From Adiantum capillus-veneris (Eukaryota > Streptophyta > Polypodiopsida > Polypodiales > Pteridaceae), in assembly GCA_014529385.2 (NCBI GenBank), contig CM043969.1, forward strand, positions 13,961,446-14,025,445: a DNA stretch of 64,000 nt, in the 5' to 3' direction. The notes under the pieces are model-generated. The model saw only the letters and a program-made list of their open reading frames with translations. It was not told where the DNA came from and did not search any database. The translations under genes were made by a program, and so were the position numbers. Within the stretch, counting starts at the first letter, position 1, and each line of letters opens with the position of its first letter. Below, piece by piece: positions 45,055-55,697 of the stretch.

Positions 45055-45475
45055 GTGATATCTCCTCCTTGGGGCAGAAAAGCTATGGATGTCCATCATC
45101 CTTCTTGTAGGCATTGGCGTAGCCAAAGTGAGTCAATTCTACTAGTGGTGGGAAATAGGGCTATGGATGTTCACAAGTGTATGCAAGAGTGTCTAAGGAG
45201 GTGTGATGACCTAGTGCATGCAAGGAGATCAAAGATATGTATGGTTTATGCGGTATTCCATGCCAAAAGGTCCTGTTTTGGGGGCTAATTGGGGAGGATG
45301 TTCAAAGCTAGAAAAAGTGGAAGTTTGAAGATGTATATTGTTTTCTTTAAATCTCTCTCTAATCTTGTGAAAATGGCTCATGAATTGGAGCCTTGGGGTG
45401 CATATTATGGCCGGATCAATGTTGAAGTGTATTGTTGTAGATATGTACCGAATGATGCCAGAGCAAAGTAAGGTT
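45055..45475 (+). pseudogene. Possible PPR-type relic
   Basis: Broken plus-strand frames contain MQECLRRCDDLVHARRSK near 45180-45235 and, after a stop, GRMFKARKSGSLKMYIVFFK near 45293-45350. These loosely resemble the N-terminal 'L-L-Q-x-C-x-x-x-x-D-L-x-H-A-R' and 'M-F-x-x-C-G-S-L-x-D' segments of land-plant PPR proteins. The similarity is weak and recalled by eye. The rest of the frame (AHELEPWGAYYGRINVEVYC) does not fit clearly. Confidence 0.25.
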
Positions 45476-45479
45476 TGAA

Positions 45480-46190
45480 GAGGGGTCATACAATGTCCAA
45501 AGTTGTAGGGTTGAAGTGCTAAATTTTCTCTCCATCTAAAGCTTTGCAGATCCCAAAACAAAGCTCAAATAGTGAAGTTTTGGCTAATTCAAGTTTTCCC
45601 CGAGGCCAGGTTTGTTGCTTTTGTGCATCCCATAGAATGTCTACATTAGATATTTTCTTTTAGCTTGTAAACATTTTGGCTAATAGTACTCAATGTAAGA
45701 TGTGCTTTACGGCTCATCCATCAAAGACATATGAGTAAAGATAATTGTCGTTGAACTTTGGCAGTGCACATTGGTAGTGCACAAGGTAAGGAAGTTTTTA
45801 CTTTTGTCAGTTTGGCGAAGATGGTATGGATGGCGAGAAATATTGAATGGAGGTGCCCATATAGAGTACATTTCTACTTGCTCAATTAAATATTCAATGG
45901 TGGTCAAATTAAGAGTGATAAAGGTATATACCAACGATTTTGGAAAATATCAATTAGTGAGAATCCTTCAACATAACATTAGGTGAAAAGAGTTAGGTCA
46001 TCAAAGGCTTGTGGCAAGATGTAGTGTGAGAGTCTCTGAAGCTAAGACACCTCTATTAGAACATAGAAGCTATCAATAAAATTTTGAGAATGGCCCATGC
46101 CAAATTGTATAAACATACCTTAGGCATCCTTTGATGTACCCTACAAATAGATACAGACCTTTCCTTGCTAGAACTGCGAAAAAAATTAAT
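45480..46190. other. No gene seen
   Basis: Unique AT-rich DNA with short ORFs only. Confidence 0.5.
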
Positions 46191-46194
46191 TTTT

Positions 46195-46745
46195 TTGGTT
46201 GCATTTCTGTATTTGCCTCTTTTTCTGTAATATTATGGTGATTTCTCTATTTTTCAGATTGACTCCTTTGCCCTCGAGATGGAATTCCCTGTCGAGCTAA
46301 CTTGTTCTAAAGTTGGCATCTATGTTCTACTTTGCATTGAGGATACAAGTGCATCTAGACTTATTATTGGATCAAAAAATATAGAGAATTATCCTCGTGG
46401 TTCTTTACTACAACTTCTTTCGTTTAATGATTCGTTTAAACTATTAGCAGCTCTGGTTGACTTAAAGTCTTAGAAGAGGAATTAAAACAACTTCCTCTAC
46501 TTCAAAAAATTCACACACAGTCACTTGCCAATTTTTTCCTTCTTTGCTACAGAGTTAACCAATTTTCTTAAAAAGTTATGTGGACTCAACCCAGCCTTCA
46601 TTACTACACCGGCTGCTCCTTCTATCAATGTGACAAGCAGTATCTTCAATCACAATCCGGTGGTACTTGAAGCTGTTAAGAATTTTTCAACATGACTTAT
46701 GCTCGCTTAGTGAGTCCACTCTTCGTGAAATGGTTCCTAAAGTGT
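46195..46745 (+). pseudogene. 5' part of an old coding sequence split by the gypsy insertion
   Basis: Plus-strand frames with one or two shifts give protein-like text: MEFPVELTCSKVGIYVLLCI, LLQLLSFNDSFKLLAALVDL, then EEELKQLPLLQKIHTQSLAN, LTNFLKKLCGLNPAFITTPA and ESTLREMVPKV up to the insertion point. Joining 46745 to the sequence after the gypsy element keeps the last frame open. The right-hand part looks Penelope-like, so this is probably the N-terminal region of the same decayed element, but I recognise no domain here. Confidence 0.45.
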
Positions 46746-46917
46746 TGAGGCGGTCCGGGGCGGGCAACAATAAGAGTGGCCTCTAAGCACCCTTCTAGGC
46801 TCCCGTGTAGCTCAATTAGGTCGGGGTTGGAAAAAACAACAAGCACACACACAAAACCGCAACCTAATCCTACACAAATTTGGGGCACCACCTAGTTTTG
46901 GATGTGAACTAGGACGC

Positions 46918-46982
<65 letters not shown>

Positions 46983-49373
46983 GAGCTGCTTTGAAATGTA
47001 TCGGCAATGATCAAGCAAACACAAATATATATGTAAGAAAGAGAGAGAAGGGGGAAGGGGTGCTTGTTGCACTGATACCTTCTTACAAATCTTTCATGAC
47101 CAATCAAAGTGAGATTACTATTTGTTCAACATAGCTTGAGTAAATTACACCGCAACACATCACAAGAAAAGCCACCGCAATCATTGTCTTAAGGCCAAGG
47201 GAGTCCTCTCCACCCTGTTGCCCTCTTACAGTATGTCGGATTTATGGATAAATTGATAACAACACCTAGAGACAAGCTATCAAGAACTTCAATAAAACAC
47301 CAAGACACTTACACATCATTGTTGTCTATGAATTCACGTTGGAAGAGAGACAAATTATCCATGCTTAGTCCAAATTAACCCTCCTTGATTCAGCAAATGT
47401 TGGGCTTACACTAGTAGGAGAAATGATAGATTTCCTACTCTCAATTGAATGATCACTCTCTCTTAAAATGGTATAGAGCTCCCTTGCTAATCACCCCTAG
47501 TACAACACATACATATGCATAAGGCAATGAGATTCCACTCAAGAGTTCATTCTCAAGAGGTTGAGCTTGGCTTCTCAAGCTATAACATAGTGCTCTTGCT
47601 TATGGATTCTCTTTTTTGTGCTAGCTACACCCTCCTTTTATAGAAATTTTGAGGGCGAGGTTTGGTCCTCTAACCATGGTTGGGTTATATTTTCAGCACT
47701 TTACCTATTTTCTTTTGCTTGGAATTATCAAGAAGTTGGTGGGGATAGATGAAGAAAAAAGAGGAGAGAAATGGAGGTGATAGGACTTTTCATAGTAGGT
47801 TAGTGTTAGTAAATTAATAGAGTTAGTATTTTGATTAATTTATACAAATGGAATCGGATATTTACAATGGGAGTATCCATGTAGGATACAAATAAGGAAG
47901 AAAAAAACTTAAGAGGTAAGAAAAGATGGATTTCTTACAATGTTGATGCTCCAAGTGTCTTGAGTAGGGCCAATTTTGACGCTTGTTGCCGGTCCACTAG
48001 CTTTGATGGTATGTTTTTTCTCCATCTTGACCTTCCTTGGGAGTCAAGGTAATTGAAGATGAGTAATCAATCACCATGATGCTGTCTTTCAAGAGAAGAG
48101 GCTGAATTTTGTGGCTTTTTTTATAGATATGGTTAATTTGGAGAAATAAAAAATGAGACTAGGTGGTCAATTTTGGGATGGAAGTGTGTATAGGAGGCAT
48201 GAGTTCACCATGGTTTCTCTCATTCTTAAGGGTGAGGAGAAGGTGAGTAGAGTGCAGAGAGGTGGGGATGATGAGTGGATAAGTGGGGATGATGAGTAAA
48301 GAAGTGTGTGTGAAAGAGAAAAATAATAAAGTGGAAGAGGGAGTGTGGCTGCATAGCATGGGCAAACTGGGCTCCACCAATAAAATCATAGCTCACAGCT
48401 TGTAGCTCAAAAAAATATAAAAATGTTTGAGACAGAAATTCAGCTCAGGAGCTACAATTCTTGTTTTTATCACCTTTTCAAATTCAGAGAGTGAGTGACC
48501 TTTAAAAATTGAGCAAAACTGACTGTTTTTTTCAACTGCACAAAGTCCTTGTGGGGTCCTTCGTTGGATGAATCTTTTGAATGCCTCCAAGAGTGAGCCC
48601 TCTATAATGCATGCATGCCACATATCCTTGACCTTATTTTGTAAATCTATAATTGAAGATATTATTGAGATCATGATATAAGTGAATATTACAACTAAGG
48701 AAATCAAATATTGAGGAGTCTTGAAAATATGTACATGTCAAAATATAAATAATATAGGTGGAAAAATATAAAGGAGTCAACTTTAAAAGGAAATCTCTCT
48801 CATTATGAGGCTACCATAAAAAGATGAATATTTTTGGTGTTCTAATTTTTGAGAGTAAAAGAGAATAGTTGTAGGAAGGAAAAATATCACAATAGTGAAA
48901 AATATACACATAAATAAAACTAGTTTTTTTGGGATTTTTATTGGGGTGGAGTTACACCAAAAATAAGAGAATCTTGCATGAAATTATTTCTATATGGAAT
49001 AAAGAGTATGCAAAATGGTAAGGAAAAATATGGTAGTGGTGAGTGAATGTACATAGTATAAATAATGCACACCTAAGTAGAAATATTTAAATAAATACCA
49101 AAATAATTATTAAAAAATTCTTATATTTAGGCCCTGTATAAAATGAAATATTGACACACAAAGAGGCCATAATATACTTTTATTTTTTATATTTTTATTT
49201 ATTTTTGGCTCAACTAGCTAATTGAGGAATTTTTAAGAGGATATGGGGAAAGTCCCCTAACTCACACACACCTATATACAGTTTAATGGTAGGGATAGCC
49301 ACAGTGTTTGGGTGATTTTGATAGGGTGAGGTAGCTCACTATGGCAATTTGGATAGCCAAAAAATGGCTATCA
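46746..49373 (-). repeat. 3' LTR of the gypsy element (2,628 bp)
   Basis: Matches 55698-58270 along its length. It contains a (GA)n run at 46920-46977 that is only a few units long in the other LTR. ORFs inside (48159-48389, 48393-48707) recur in the other LTR in degraded form and are not supported as genes. Confidence 0.93.
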
Positions 49374-49390
49374 TTAGCCCTCCCCCAGGA
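49374..49390 (-). promoter_or_regulatory. Polypurine tract of the gypsy element
   Basis: The minus strand reads CCTGGGGGAGGGCTAA immediately before TGATAGCC, the start of the 3' LTR. Confidence 0.8.
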
Positions 49391-50415
49391 TGATGGTATA
49401 TCCATGTACCATCATAAAGCATCTTTTCCAAAGAGAGTGCTTTAGAGCCCTTGACAAGATCTTCATTGTTGGCCCCTTGGCATTTTGGTTTGAGCTACAC
49501 TCATGCTTCATGGAACAATACTTACATGAGATAGATACCTTTTGACAGATCTCTGGTAGATCCTTTGGTATAAGGCGACTCAAATAGGGCTTCAAACGAT
49601 ACTCGTTTACCTTTCTGGAGTGCTCTTTCCCATTCAAGTCTGTAAGTTGATAGTAACTTGAGTTGAAAGCCTTTTTGACTGTGTATGGCTCCTCCCACCT
49701 AGTTTCAAATTTGGCATCAAAACGATTATCGAGTCGATTGTCATACATTAGCACAAGATCTCCTTCATTGATGCCTTTGTCCTTCATGAGTTTCTTGTCA
49801 AGCTTCTCCTTCACATGTGTAGCCTTCCTCTTGTAGTACTCGTATGCTGCTTCTCTTTTCCACTCAAGCTCAGCTGAGGTAAGAAGTCTATCCATCCATG
49901 CTTCTTAATCATCTTGTCTGGCTTTGCCATGAAGTCGCATTTTCGGAATGTTGAGCTCAATTGGATGTAAAGCCTCTTCACCATAGACCAAGTGACATGG
50001 TGTGAACTCCATGGCTTCCCTATATGTGGTTTGATACACCCACAAGGCACCATCCAAGAAGTCATCCCACAATTTTGTCTTGTTTTTCACCATCTTTCTA
50101 ATGATGCCTGCAATGACACCATTTTATTTTTCTACCCATATAGTCTACAGCCACTAGAATGTAGAGTTTACCATTTTTTGTCCTAGGCAGAGGACCCATA
50201 GCATCAATGCCCCACTTTTCAAAGGGTCCATTTGCAAGCATGATTTGCCTTGGACCATAAACCAATCTTCTATTCCCATTTACCTGACAATTGTGACAAC
50301 TCTTACACCAATGTTGGACATCCACATGCAGACTTGGCCAAACATACCCCGCAAGCAAAATATTCTTCACAGTTAACTCTTGGGCAAAATGACCACCACA
50401 TGCCTCTTCATGCAA
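49391..50415 (-). pseudogene. Gypsy integrase with an internal deletion
   Basis: 50415-50098 gives the zinc-binding region (HEEACGGHFA ... CKSCHNCQ) and the first catalytic Asp (WGIDAMGPLPRTKNGK), then VAVDYMGRK. The expected core with the second Asp and the Glu is missing: the sequence jumps at about 50120 to VIAGIIRKMVKNKTKLWDDF, which in intact relatives lies after the Glu motif. The C-terminal part continues (YREAMEFTPCHLVYGEEALH; EGDLVLMYDNRLDNRF; WEEPYTVKKAF). About 90-100 residues are lost, so integration activity is impossible. Confidence 0.88.
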
Positions 50416-50420
50416 ACATT

Positions 50421-52460
50421 TTAGAATGGATGGAATTTCCTTGATAGTTGGTAGAGGAGTCCTTCTAAGAAGAGATACACGCTTTCCTTCTTCATGAGTC
50501 TCCTCTTCTGAGCCTTCATGAAGTCTTGTGGAAACTCCCCCTCCAAAATGTAGTCAATAATGGGAGTCAATGACTCCAATCCCTGGTACCTCGGTTGCTT
50601 GACAGTTGATGCCACCATGATGACCTGTACTTCTTTCTCAACACACGTAAATGCTTGTTGTGCAAGTAAATCTGCATCTTCATTTTGTTTCCTAGGGATA
50701 TGATATAGTTGCACTTCTTCAAACTGATTAAATAACCTACGAATGGCATGAAATTTTGTCCTTAGACTTTCATTCTTACATGCCCAGATGCCTAAAATTT
50801 GCTTCACAATGAGAAGTGCATCCCCCTTTACCATGAGACGTTGTATACCTTAGACAATGCACATCTTTAAACCATGAAGTAGTGTGTCATATTCTGCTTC
50901 ATTGTTTCTAGTTGAAGTTGGTAGATTGACCTTCTCTTTCATGACCACCTCTCCACTCGGGTGGAGCAACACTAGCCGTCCCCCTGATTTTCCTGTGGCT
51001 CGTCGAAAACCTCCATCAAAGAACAAGGTAAAGGCATTAGGAATACCTTTTGGTGGTGGCAATGATAGGGTCTTTATTTCAGGCACCTTAATCTCCTTCT
51101 CATGTAGCCTACAAGTAAGGATCCCTGCCAATTGTGCACGCACCCTATCTTCTACCTTGAAAGAGTGTTTGAACTCTTGAAACTTCATAATCCACTTTGA
51201 GATCCTAGTACTAAGATTCATTTGAGATGACACCCAAGGAAACAAATTTTATGCACTGAGAACTACAAAAGGTTTTGGTAGCAAGTAGGATCTAAACTTT
51301 CACACCACAAACATGAGAGAAAGCGTCATGATTTCTACCTCCGTGTAGCCTCTCTCCAAAGCATTCATGACCCTACTAGCAAAGTAGATGGGTCGCATTT
51401 GGGTACTATGGTGATCTTGTTGTAGAAAAACGGCACCAATTGTTTCTTTCCCAACGTAGATGCAATGATTTGGAGCTATAAATGCAAAAATCATCAATGA
51501 ACACCCTAATTGACTTTCCAAAGAATGCTTGAAACACCATGTTCATGAAACATTGGAAAGTTGCAGGATAACAACCCCAAGGAGTGATGAAGGTTGTTTT
51601 TAACTAATCCTCCAATGTGATACGTATTTGAAAGTAACCTGAGTAGCCATCACACACAGTGTACTTCTCGTGACCAGCTACCTCATTAAGTATCTCATCC
51701 TGAAATGGGAGGGAAAAGTGATCTCTTTTTGTTGCCTCATTTAGTGGACGGTAATCCACACACACCCTCCACTTGTCGTTCTTCTTGGGAGTGACAACAA
51801 CGGGAGAGACCCACTCTGAATTCTCCACTGGATAAATGAAAAATGTTGTTAGAAGCTTTCTGACCTCCTTGAGTAAAGCATGCTCCTTGATGACTCCTAG
51901 CCTTCGTAGCTTTTGAGCCTTAGGTGTGGCCTATGGCTTTAACTCAATCTTGTGTTGAACAACATCTACTCCATGCACGTCGGTGTAGTCTTTAGCAAAA
52001 ATCCTAGGAAATTGCCTTAGCACACATTTGAACTCCTCTCTTTTGTCCTTTGTAAGTGCTGCAGACAACATACCTTCTAACATTCCTTCATCTTGCACAT
52101 TCTGATTCTCTTGAGTACCTACCTCTTCCAAGCCTTGACAAGCGTCTCTTGGTTTTTTGTCTTAAACCTTACCCCCATTACTTCTACGGAAGACTCCTCT
52201 ACAGTAATGCTACCGCTACTTTCTTCTTTTGAAGTGCTATTGGTCCAGCCTTCCTCCGTCTCACTTTGTGATGATTCTTCATGGAGCTCCTCTTGGCGTT
52301 TCTCCTTCATGTCAAATACAACCTTCTTATGATTGTCATTCTTGCAAATTAATTTTCCACTCTCCCAATCCTACAAGACTCGTATTTTCATTAGCCATGG
52401 TCTTCCTACGATAAATGGGTAACCATTTCCTTTGGTAGACATAACACAGAAATCCATTGC
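50421..52460 (-). pseudogene. Gypsy reverse transcriptase and RNase H, broken
   Basis: 52131-51931 is the linker before the polymerase (FPRIFAKDYTDVHGVD). 51828-51604 has the reverse-transcriptase start (SEWVSPVVVTPKKNDKWRVC, VDYRPLNEATKRD, YSGYFQI). The catalytic box reads VFIDDFCIYS in another frame near 51500. RNase H follows at 51245-50421: FFDGGFRRATGKSGG, NNEAEYDTLLHGL and DADLLAQQAF. At least three frame changes occur. The order RT then RNase H then integrase confirms the gypsy class. Confidence 0.9.
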
Positions 52461-52464
52461 CTTC

Positions 52465-53838
52465 TTAATGCCAAAGTACACACCTAGCCTTGCTATAGTT
52501 TGCCATTTTCACTTTGATTTCAGGTGTTTCATGGATGTGCATGCCTAGTCTTTGCATGAGTCCCTCTGTCATGATGCAAATTTGTGCACCTCCATCCACT
52601 AGACCTTTCCTAATCAATCTTCCTTTGATGTAACAATCTAGCACAGGTGTAATATCCTCCTTCATTTCAGCTTGTGCAATTTTTACAACAGGCACACTCT
52701 CTTCTACCTTTGTTCTAGTGCTAACTGCCTTCGTTAGATCCCTCCTAAATTGTGGACATAATGCAAGAAACTGAGGCCATGAGATATCAGGACCCTTACC
52801 TCTCATGTCTTCCAACAGGTTGTATGGAGCAATACCATTTCCAAGAGGGAAGTCTTGGAGGTTGATACGACGTCGAGTCCTCTTAGCTTCCTTGATCTCC
52901 TTCGCCTTCTTTTCTTGTCCATGGTCACTTTGTGATGTAACTCCTTCTTTCTCCTTACCTTTCCCACGGCCACGCTTAATTCCATTTGCTTCCATGTTAA
53001 CCTCATTTAAATTCATCACTTCTACCACATGCACATTTGGATCTGGCAAAAGTGAAACTCCTTCTATCCCTTGTGGAGGTGGTCTTGCTCCATTTGGCCT
53101 TTGTAGAAGTCGTGGTTCCTGACTAGTTCCTTCACCTGCATTCATCACTGGGTAATTCAAGCTAGGTCTCCCTGGCTCCCCACGGGGCCAAGGACAATTA
53201 TACATCCCATGTCTAGACTCACCACAATTCCAACATTGCAAGACTCTCCTAGGTCGTGAATCTCGCTCTTCAGACTTCTTTGCTTGTCGCTTTGGACCTA
53301 CAGCTTGTGCAAGGTGAATTGACACGCTGCTTAAATATTCATTTAGCTTCTCAATCACTTCTACCGTTACCTTAGTAAGCTCCCTAGATGTCGATGCTTG
53401 TGACTTATCTTTGGATCTAAGACCTTCTATTGGAACCTCTCTCCTTAGGCACTTGAGTTTCCTATACTTCTTGGAAGCTCTAATTTCAGCTGCATCATAG
53501 GTGGCAGGTGCATCCGCCTCCACCTTTACCTTAAGATCAGGAAAGATTTCAACTATGAATCTCTCCTTCTTTAGAAATTCTACACCATCATGAGGGCTAG
53601 CAACATTTCATATCCATATAGCCCATTGAAGATGTAGAAACTCTTGCTTGTACAAGTAGTAGTCATCTATTTTTTTTTGCTTATGAGAAACAATGTCTTG
53701 CCATAATTTTTGAGTGTTTTGGGGATCAAAGAAATATCTATTGAGACGATTCAAAACTTTTGTGTAATTCTCCTTAACTTCCTCAAGCAAAGAGTCAAAC
53801 CAAGTGCTAGCATCTTTCCTAAAGACCACCTCAAACAT
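52465..53838 (-). pseudogene. gag: Gypsy gag-protease with one stop
   Basis: A single frame runs from 53838 to 52465, interrupted only by TGA at 53608-53610. It starts within the Gag capsid domain (FRKDASTWFDSLLEEVKENY, LWQDIVSHKQKKIDDYY). A charged linker follows, then the zinc knuckle CWNCGESRHGMYNCP near 53230-53185, a Lys/Arg-rich linker, PQFLALCPQFRRDLTKAV, and a protease-like site GLVDGGAQICIM near 52600. The usual D-S/T-G is D-G-G here. The N-terminal part of Gag is worn and lies next to a 63-bp tandem duplication (53926-54050). Confidence 0.9.
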
Positions 53839-53925
53839 TTCTATGCGTTCTTGATTAGTTCATATCCTCTTGATACGGCAAGACATCTTGAAATTCGCTA
53901 AAAATAATTATGCATCCTCTCCAGG

Positions 53926-54050
53926 CTCTCCAAAGAAAAGAGTATATCCGGACATTTGGCGTTGGCTTTCCATTATTATTTGGATATACTCTCCAAAGAA
54001 AAGACTATATCTGGACATTTGGCGTTGGATTTCCATTATTATGAAAGATT
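53926..54050. repeat. 63-bp tandem duplication
   Basis: CTCTCCAAAGAAAAGA.TATATC.GGACATTTGGCGTTGG at 53926 recurs at 53989 with three differences. It lies in the gypsy internal region just before gag. Confidence 0.9.
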
Positions 54051-54119
54051 ACAACACGAGCTACAACAAGGGATACAATAGAAATTTAGAACTACTCGCC
54101 TGCAAATGAAGAAGTAAGA

Positions 54120-55068
54120 AAGTACCACTCTAGGTTTTCTTCTTCAGCTATCCAAGCTTCAATGAGGTCTAGATTTTGATCAAAACAAAAAGGTAGACTA
54201 TTGATGAGCTCTAAGAAGGGTTGAATTCTTCAAAGCTAAGGCGATAAGCGGAAATCTCTAGAACTTCATTTTTTGGATCGAGAAGAGCAACCACGTCCCA
54301 TGTGATGAATTGCACTTGCTCTACAATTCCCAACGCACAAGAAGTTTGTATAAAAACTAGATCTTCATGCTCGTCAAAGGATGTGAGAAAGTAGCAATTG
54401 ACTAGGAGCTCCTTTCCTTCGAGTTCCACATAGTCGAAGTGAGGCAACCTTCTCATAATTTCATAAAGAACATCCTCATCAAATCCAATCAAGCTTGTAA
54501 GATTTAAAGACTCCACTTATGCTACAAAATTCTTGGACAAATACTCCTTAGGATTATGGTTAAATCATTCATAAGCATCAAGAGATTTACAATGTCTCTA
54601 TGAACAAAGTGTCGTAGAAAGTAGAGAAAGATGAGAATTTATACAAATTTTCAATCTTCTCTATGCTCTCTTTATTAAGGCAATCCCTAAATAGCTCCCT
54701 ATCTCCTTTGTTGAAAGTGAAAGGAAGACTATTAATAAGACCCAAATGAGGGAAAAATTCCACAAATGTGAGTCTATGAAGCATAAACTCTGGCCGCAAG
54801 TTTCCTGAAGAGTCTTCCTCAATGGTGAAATACACTCGCCAAACACCAAATTTCACTCTATTTACCAATCTTAGGGCACATACTATTTGGATGAATACAT
54901 GCGGTCTTCCTTAGTGCCCAACAGCAAGAGAAAAATGGAATCCACACGCAGGACCTTTCGTCTTAACTTCACCACCCTCTTGTTATGAGGGAAACTCTTT
55001 ACTACTTGCTCCTGCAACTCAATCGGTAATAGAGCTAGATCTCTAAGGATTGAAATTCCACTACACAC
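54120..55068 (-). pseudogene. Extra ORF in two diverged tandem copies, upstream of gag
   Basis: Between the 5' LTR and gag lie two frameshifted copies of one protein of about 140 residues. Copy 1 (55068-54587) has LLPIELQEQVVKSFPHNKRV, then VFIQIVCALRLVNRVKFGVW, LTFVEFFPHLGLINSLPFTF. Copy 2 (54516-54120) has FDEDVLYEIMRRLPHFDYVE, then VFIQTSCALGIVEQVQFITW, LSFEEFNP, LELINSLPFCF. The shared order F-I-Q-x-x-C-A-L-x-x-V-x-x-V-x-F, F-x-E-F and L-I-N-S-L-P-F shows common origin. The start of each loosely recalls an F-box helix, but I would not assign it. Some large plant gypsy groups (Tat/Ogre) carry an extra ORF before gag; whether this is that ORF or a captured host gene is unknown. Confidence 0.7.
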
Positions 55069-55680
55069 ACATTCCCTATTAGAACAAATGATCGTTTTTT
55101 TGCTTTTTGTAACAAAATTGGACCAAGAAAGAAAACCAACATACGCACTATTTTGTTGGACTGCGCTTTATTTTAAAATAAAATGAACACATGTACATCA
55201 AAAGAAGTGTGGTAGTTGATGAGAGGTAGGATGACAGGTTGTGGAGATGCAAGAATTTCCACTGATCTCTCAACCCCAAACATAAACACCATACGTTGTT
55301 GAAAATGTATCATTCTATTGAGTGCAATATTTATCCTAATATGTAGTGTGAAGTAAAAAAAAATAATTCAGGGCCATTATCCATGCTCTATACATAACCT
55401 GATGCTTAAAATAGAACAAACATATATACATACAAACTAAGATCCTACCTAATGAGAAGCAAAATAAAAGAGTTTACCAAAGCTTTTATTTCGGTTAACC
55501 TAAGAGAACCTAAAATTCTACGAATTACATGTTGAAATTTCAACTTAGTACTAACAATTATGTGTACCTTTTGCCTTGCAATGGGAATAAAAGGATCATA
55601 CAAATTCTTGTGATTCATACAAACTACTTGACTATTCTAAAGATTGATCCTACACAAAAACATATACAAGTTGAGTTCCT
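55069..55680. other. Gypsy leader, no further gene
   Basis: AT-rich sequence between the PBS-like site and the extra ORF. No ORF of quality. Confidence 0.5.
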
Positions 55681-55694
55681 CAGTGGGGGCACCA
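55681..55694 (-). promoter_or_regulatory. Probable primer-binding site of the gypsy element
   Basis: The minus strand reads TGGTGCCCCCACTG three bases after the 5' LTR. It begins TGG as tRNA-primed sites do; I cannot say which tRNA. Confidence 0.6.
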
Positions 55695-55697
55695 TTT

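Noticed and set aside
54211..54516. F-box protein gene
   Set aside because: Only a loose resemblance (DEDVLYEIMRRLP). The sequence is one of two tandem copies inside a gypsy element and lacks the rest of an F-box signature.
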